Source: Gammaproteobacteria bacterium (GTDB taxonomy: Bacteria; Pseudomonadota; Gammaproteobacteria; Pseudomonadales; Pseudohongiellaceae). Taken from it: a DNA stretch of 64,000 nt. The position numbers and the translations under genes were made by a program. The notes under the pieces were generated by a model. The model had not been told where the DNA came from and made no database searches. It was given only the letters and a program-made list of their open reading frames with translations. Positions 63,353 through 64,000 of the stretch are shown in pieces. The DNA lies in the NCBI GenBank assembly GCA_029244985.1, contig JAQWQD010000027.1:62001-126000 (forward strand), read 5' to 3'. How positions within the stretch are numbered: the stretch's first letter is position 1; every line of letters begins with the position of its first letter.

Positions 63353-64000
63353 TTACTCCGCTTTTAGCGAACTCTCGGGGATATTAGCTAACTTGGGCAC
63401 AGCCTGTATATCCCATACAGCAATTCCCCACGCCAATTGTTCTTTTACGGTTGTCTGTTGAATTGTTGCTGGAGGGGAAAGTCCAAGAAATTTCATAGCC
63501 TGGTGAATCAGCTTCGGTCCATGTTCTGTGTCGATAGGAGCTGCAAAATGTTGTTTACTTAGCTTTTGTCCTTGAGCATTGATTATAATTGGGATGTGGC
63601 CATAGGTTGGTGTTTTATAGTTGAGTAATTGTTGTAAATAAATTTGTCTAGGTGTTGAGTCAATCAAATCATTGCCACGAATAATATGAGTAATATTTTG
63701 TAGGGCATCATCCGCGACAACCGCAAGTTGATACGCAAATAATTTATCTTTTCTTACGATTACAAAATCGCCAACTTCTGCTTCCAGATTTTGACGATAG
63801 TTCCCCTGCACCAGGTCGTTAAACTCTATTATGTCATTTTCAGTCCGCAATCGAATTGCATAGTCAGAGCCAGGGTTTGAGATTTTGTTTCGACAATGGC
63901 CGTTATAGATGGATCCCATGGATTTGATTGCTGGTCGAGTACAGTCACATTCATAGCAGAGTTCTTTTTTTACTAGTTGGTGAAGAATTTTATCATAATG
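63353..64000 (-). CDS. gluQ: Glutamyl-Q tRNA(Asp) synthetase (5' part outside window)
   Basis: 216 codons are visible and the frame runs off the right edge with no start. Starting inside the class I Rossmann fold, it has the zinc ligands in LCYECDCTRPAI and GHCR, the GluRS-like blocks FNDLVQGNYRQNL and DYAIRLRTEND, and a KMSKS-like KLSKQHFAAPID. GluQ attaches Glu to queuosine of tRNA(Asp). It lacks the anticodon-binding domain of GluRS, so the short length after KLSKQ is normal. Its stop is five bases before the CbrX-like gene. dksA commonly precedes gluQ and may lie just outside. Confidence 0.93.
   Translation of the reverse strand, partial: HYDKILHQLVKKELCYECDCTRPAIKSMGSIYNGHCRNKISNPGSDYAIRLRTENDIIEFNDLVQGNYRQNLEAEVGDFVIVRKDKLFAYQLAVVADDALQNITHIIRGNDLIDSTPRQIYLQQLLNYKTPTYGHIPIIINAQGQKLSKQHFAAPIDTEHGPKLIHQAMKFLGLSPPATIQQTTVKEQLAWGIAVWDIQAVPKLANIPESSLKAE

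Noticed and set aside
1-64000. CRISPR arrays, insertion-sequence transposases, integrases, rRNA operons
   Set aside because: Looked for across both strands; no regularly spaced repeats, transposase or integrase motifs or rRNA sequence seen.

Overview
The window reads as a stretch of chromosome from an AT-rich, probably marine gammaproteobacterium. The right end (58-64 kb) is the main reason: gluQ, a small membrane gene, a CbrA-type symporter/histidine kinase, a CbrB-type sigma-54 activator, pcnB, a deoxynucleoside kinase, panB, panC and acs lie in the order familiar from Pseudomonas and relatives, with the kinase gene where folK usually sits. The taxon cannot be named from this sequence alone.

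Layout. 0-5.5 kb: partial S1/P1 nuclease, arfB, a VOC protein, an exported protein, then a four-gene minus-strand operon holding a UGSC-family selenoprotein with an in-frame UGA. 6.3-18 kb: ordinary chromosomal genes (ABA4-like protein, NfeD/SPFH pair, two-subunit Tat-exported molybdenum hydroxylase, MacAB-like exporter, MATE pump, KAS III enzyme, DUF547 protein). 19.1 kb: selC, the tRNA for selenocysteine. 19.2-27.7 kb: an accessory region directly after selC, with degraded genes, small membrane proteins, a diheme cytochrome-like protein and a local paralogous family of one-membrane-segment proteins in intact and broken copies; three copies follow a near-identical 20-22 codon signal-peptide-like ORF by an ATGA overlap. 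27.8-34.9 kb: a catabolic cluster (PanE-like reductase, enolase-superfamily dehydratase, ABM protein, alpha/beta hydrolase; divergent acyl-CoA ligase, ferredoxin, P450). 35-44 kb: selB, lactate permease, ppdK, a CPXCG protein, selA. 44-52 kb: a Bcr/CflA transporter and a DUF58-transglutaminase-MoxR-TPR operon. 52-64 kb: acs, panCB, a nucleoside kinase, pcnB, cbrB, cbrA, a CbrX-like gene and gluQ.

Two systems stand out. First, selC, selB and selA lie within 24 kb of one another, and one client, the UGSC selenoprotein with a readable SECIS hairpin, lies about 16 kb beyond selC. Second, the 689-base gap between cbrB and pcnB appears to encode a CrcZ-like small RNA. On the cbrB strand it has a TGTTACC/GGTAACA inverted repeat, a sigma-54 -24/-12 element (TGGCACAGTAAATGCG), about 270 bases with five A-rich AAN-repeat tracts of the kind Hfq binds, and a strong intrinsic terminator. 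The lactate permease mRNA in the same window carries a similar AAN tract where its ribosome binding site should be, so a CbrAB - small RNA - Hfq - lactate uptake circuit is a coherent hypothesis. That circuit is inference; the sequence elements are directly visible.
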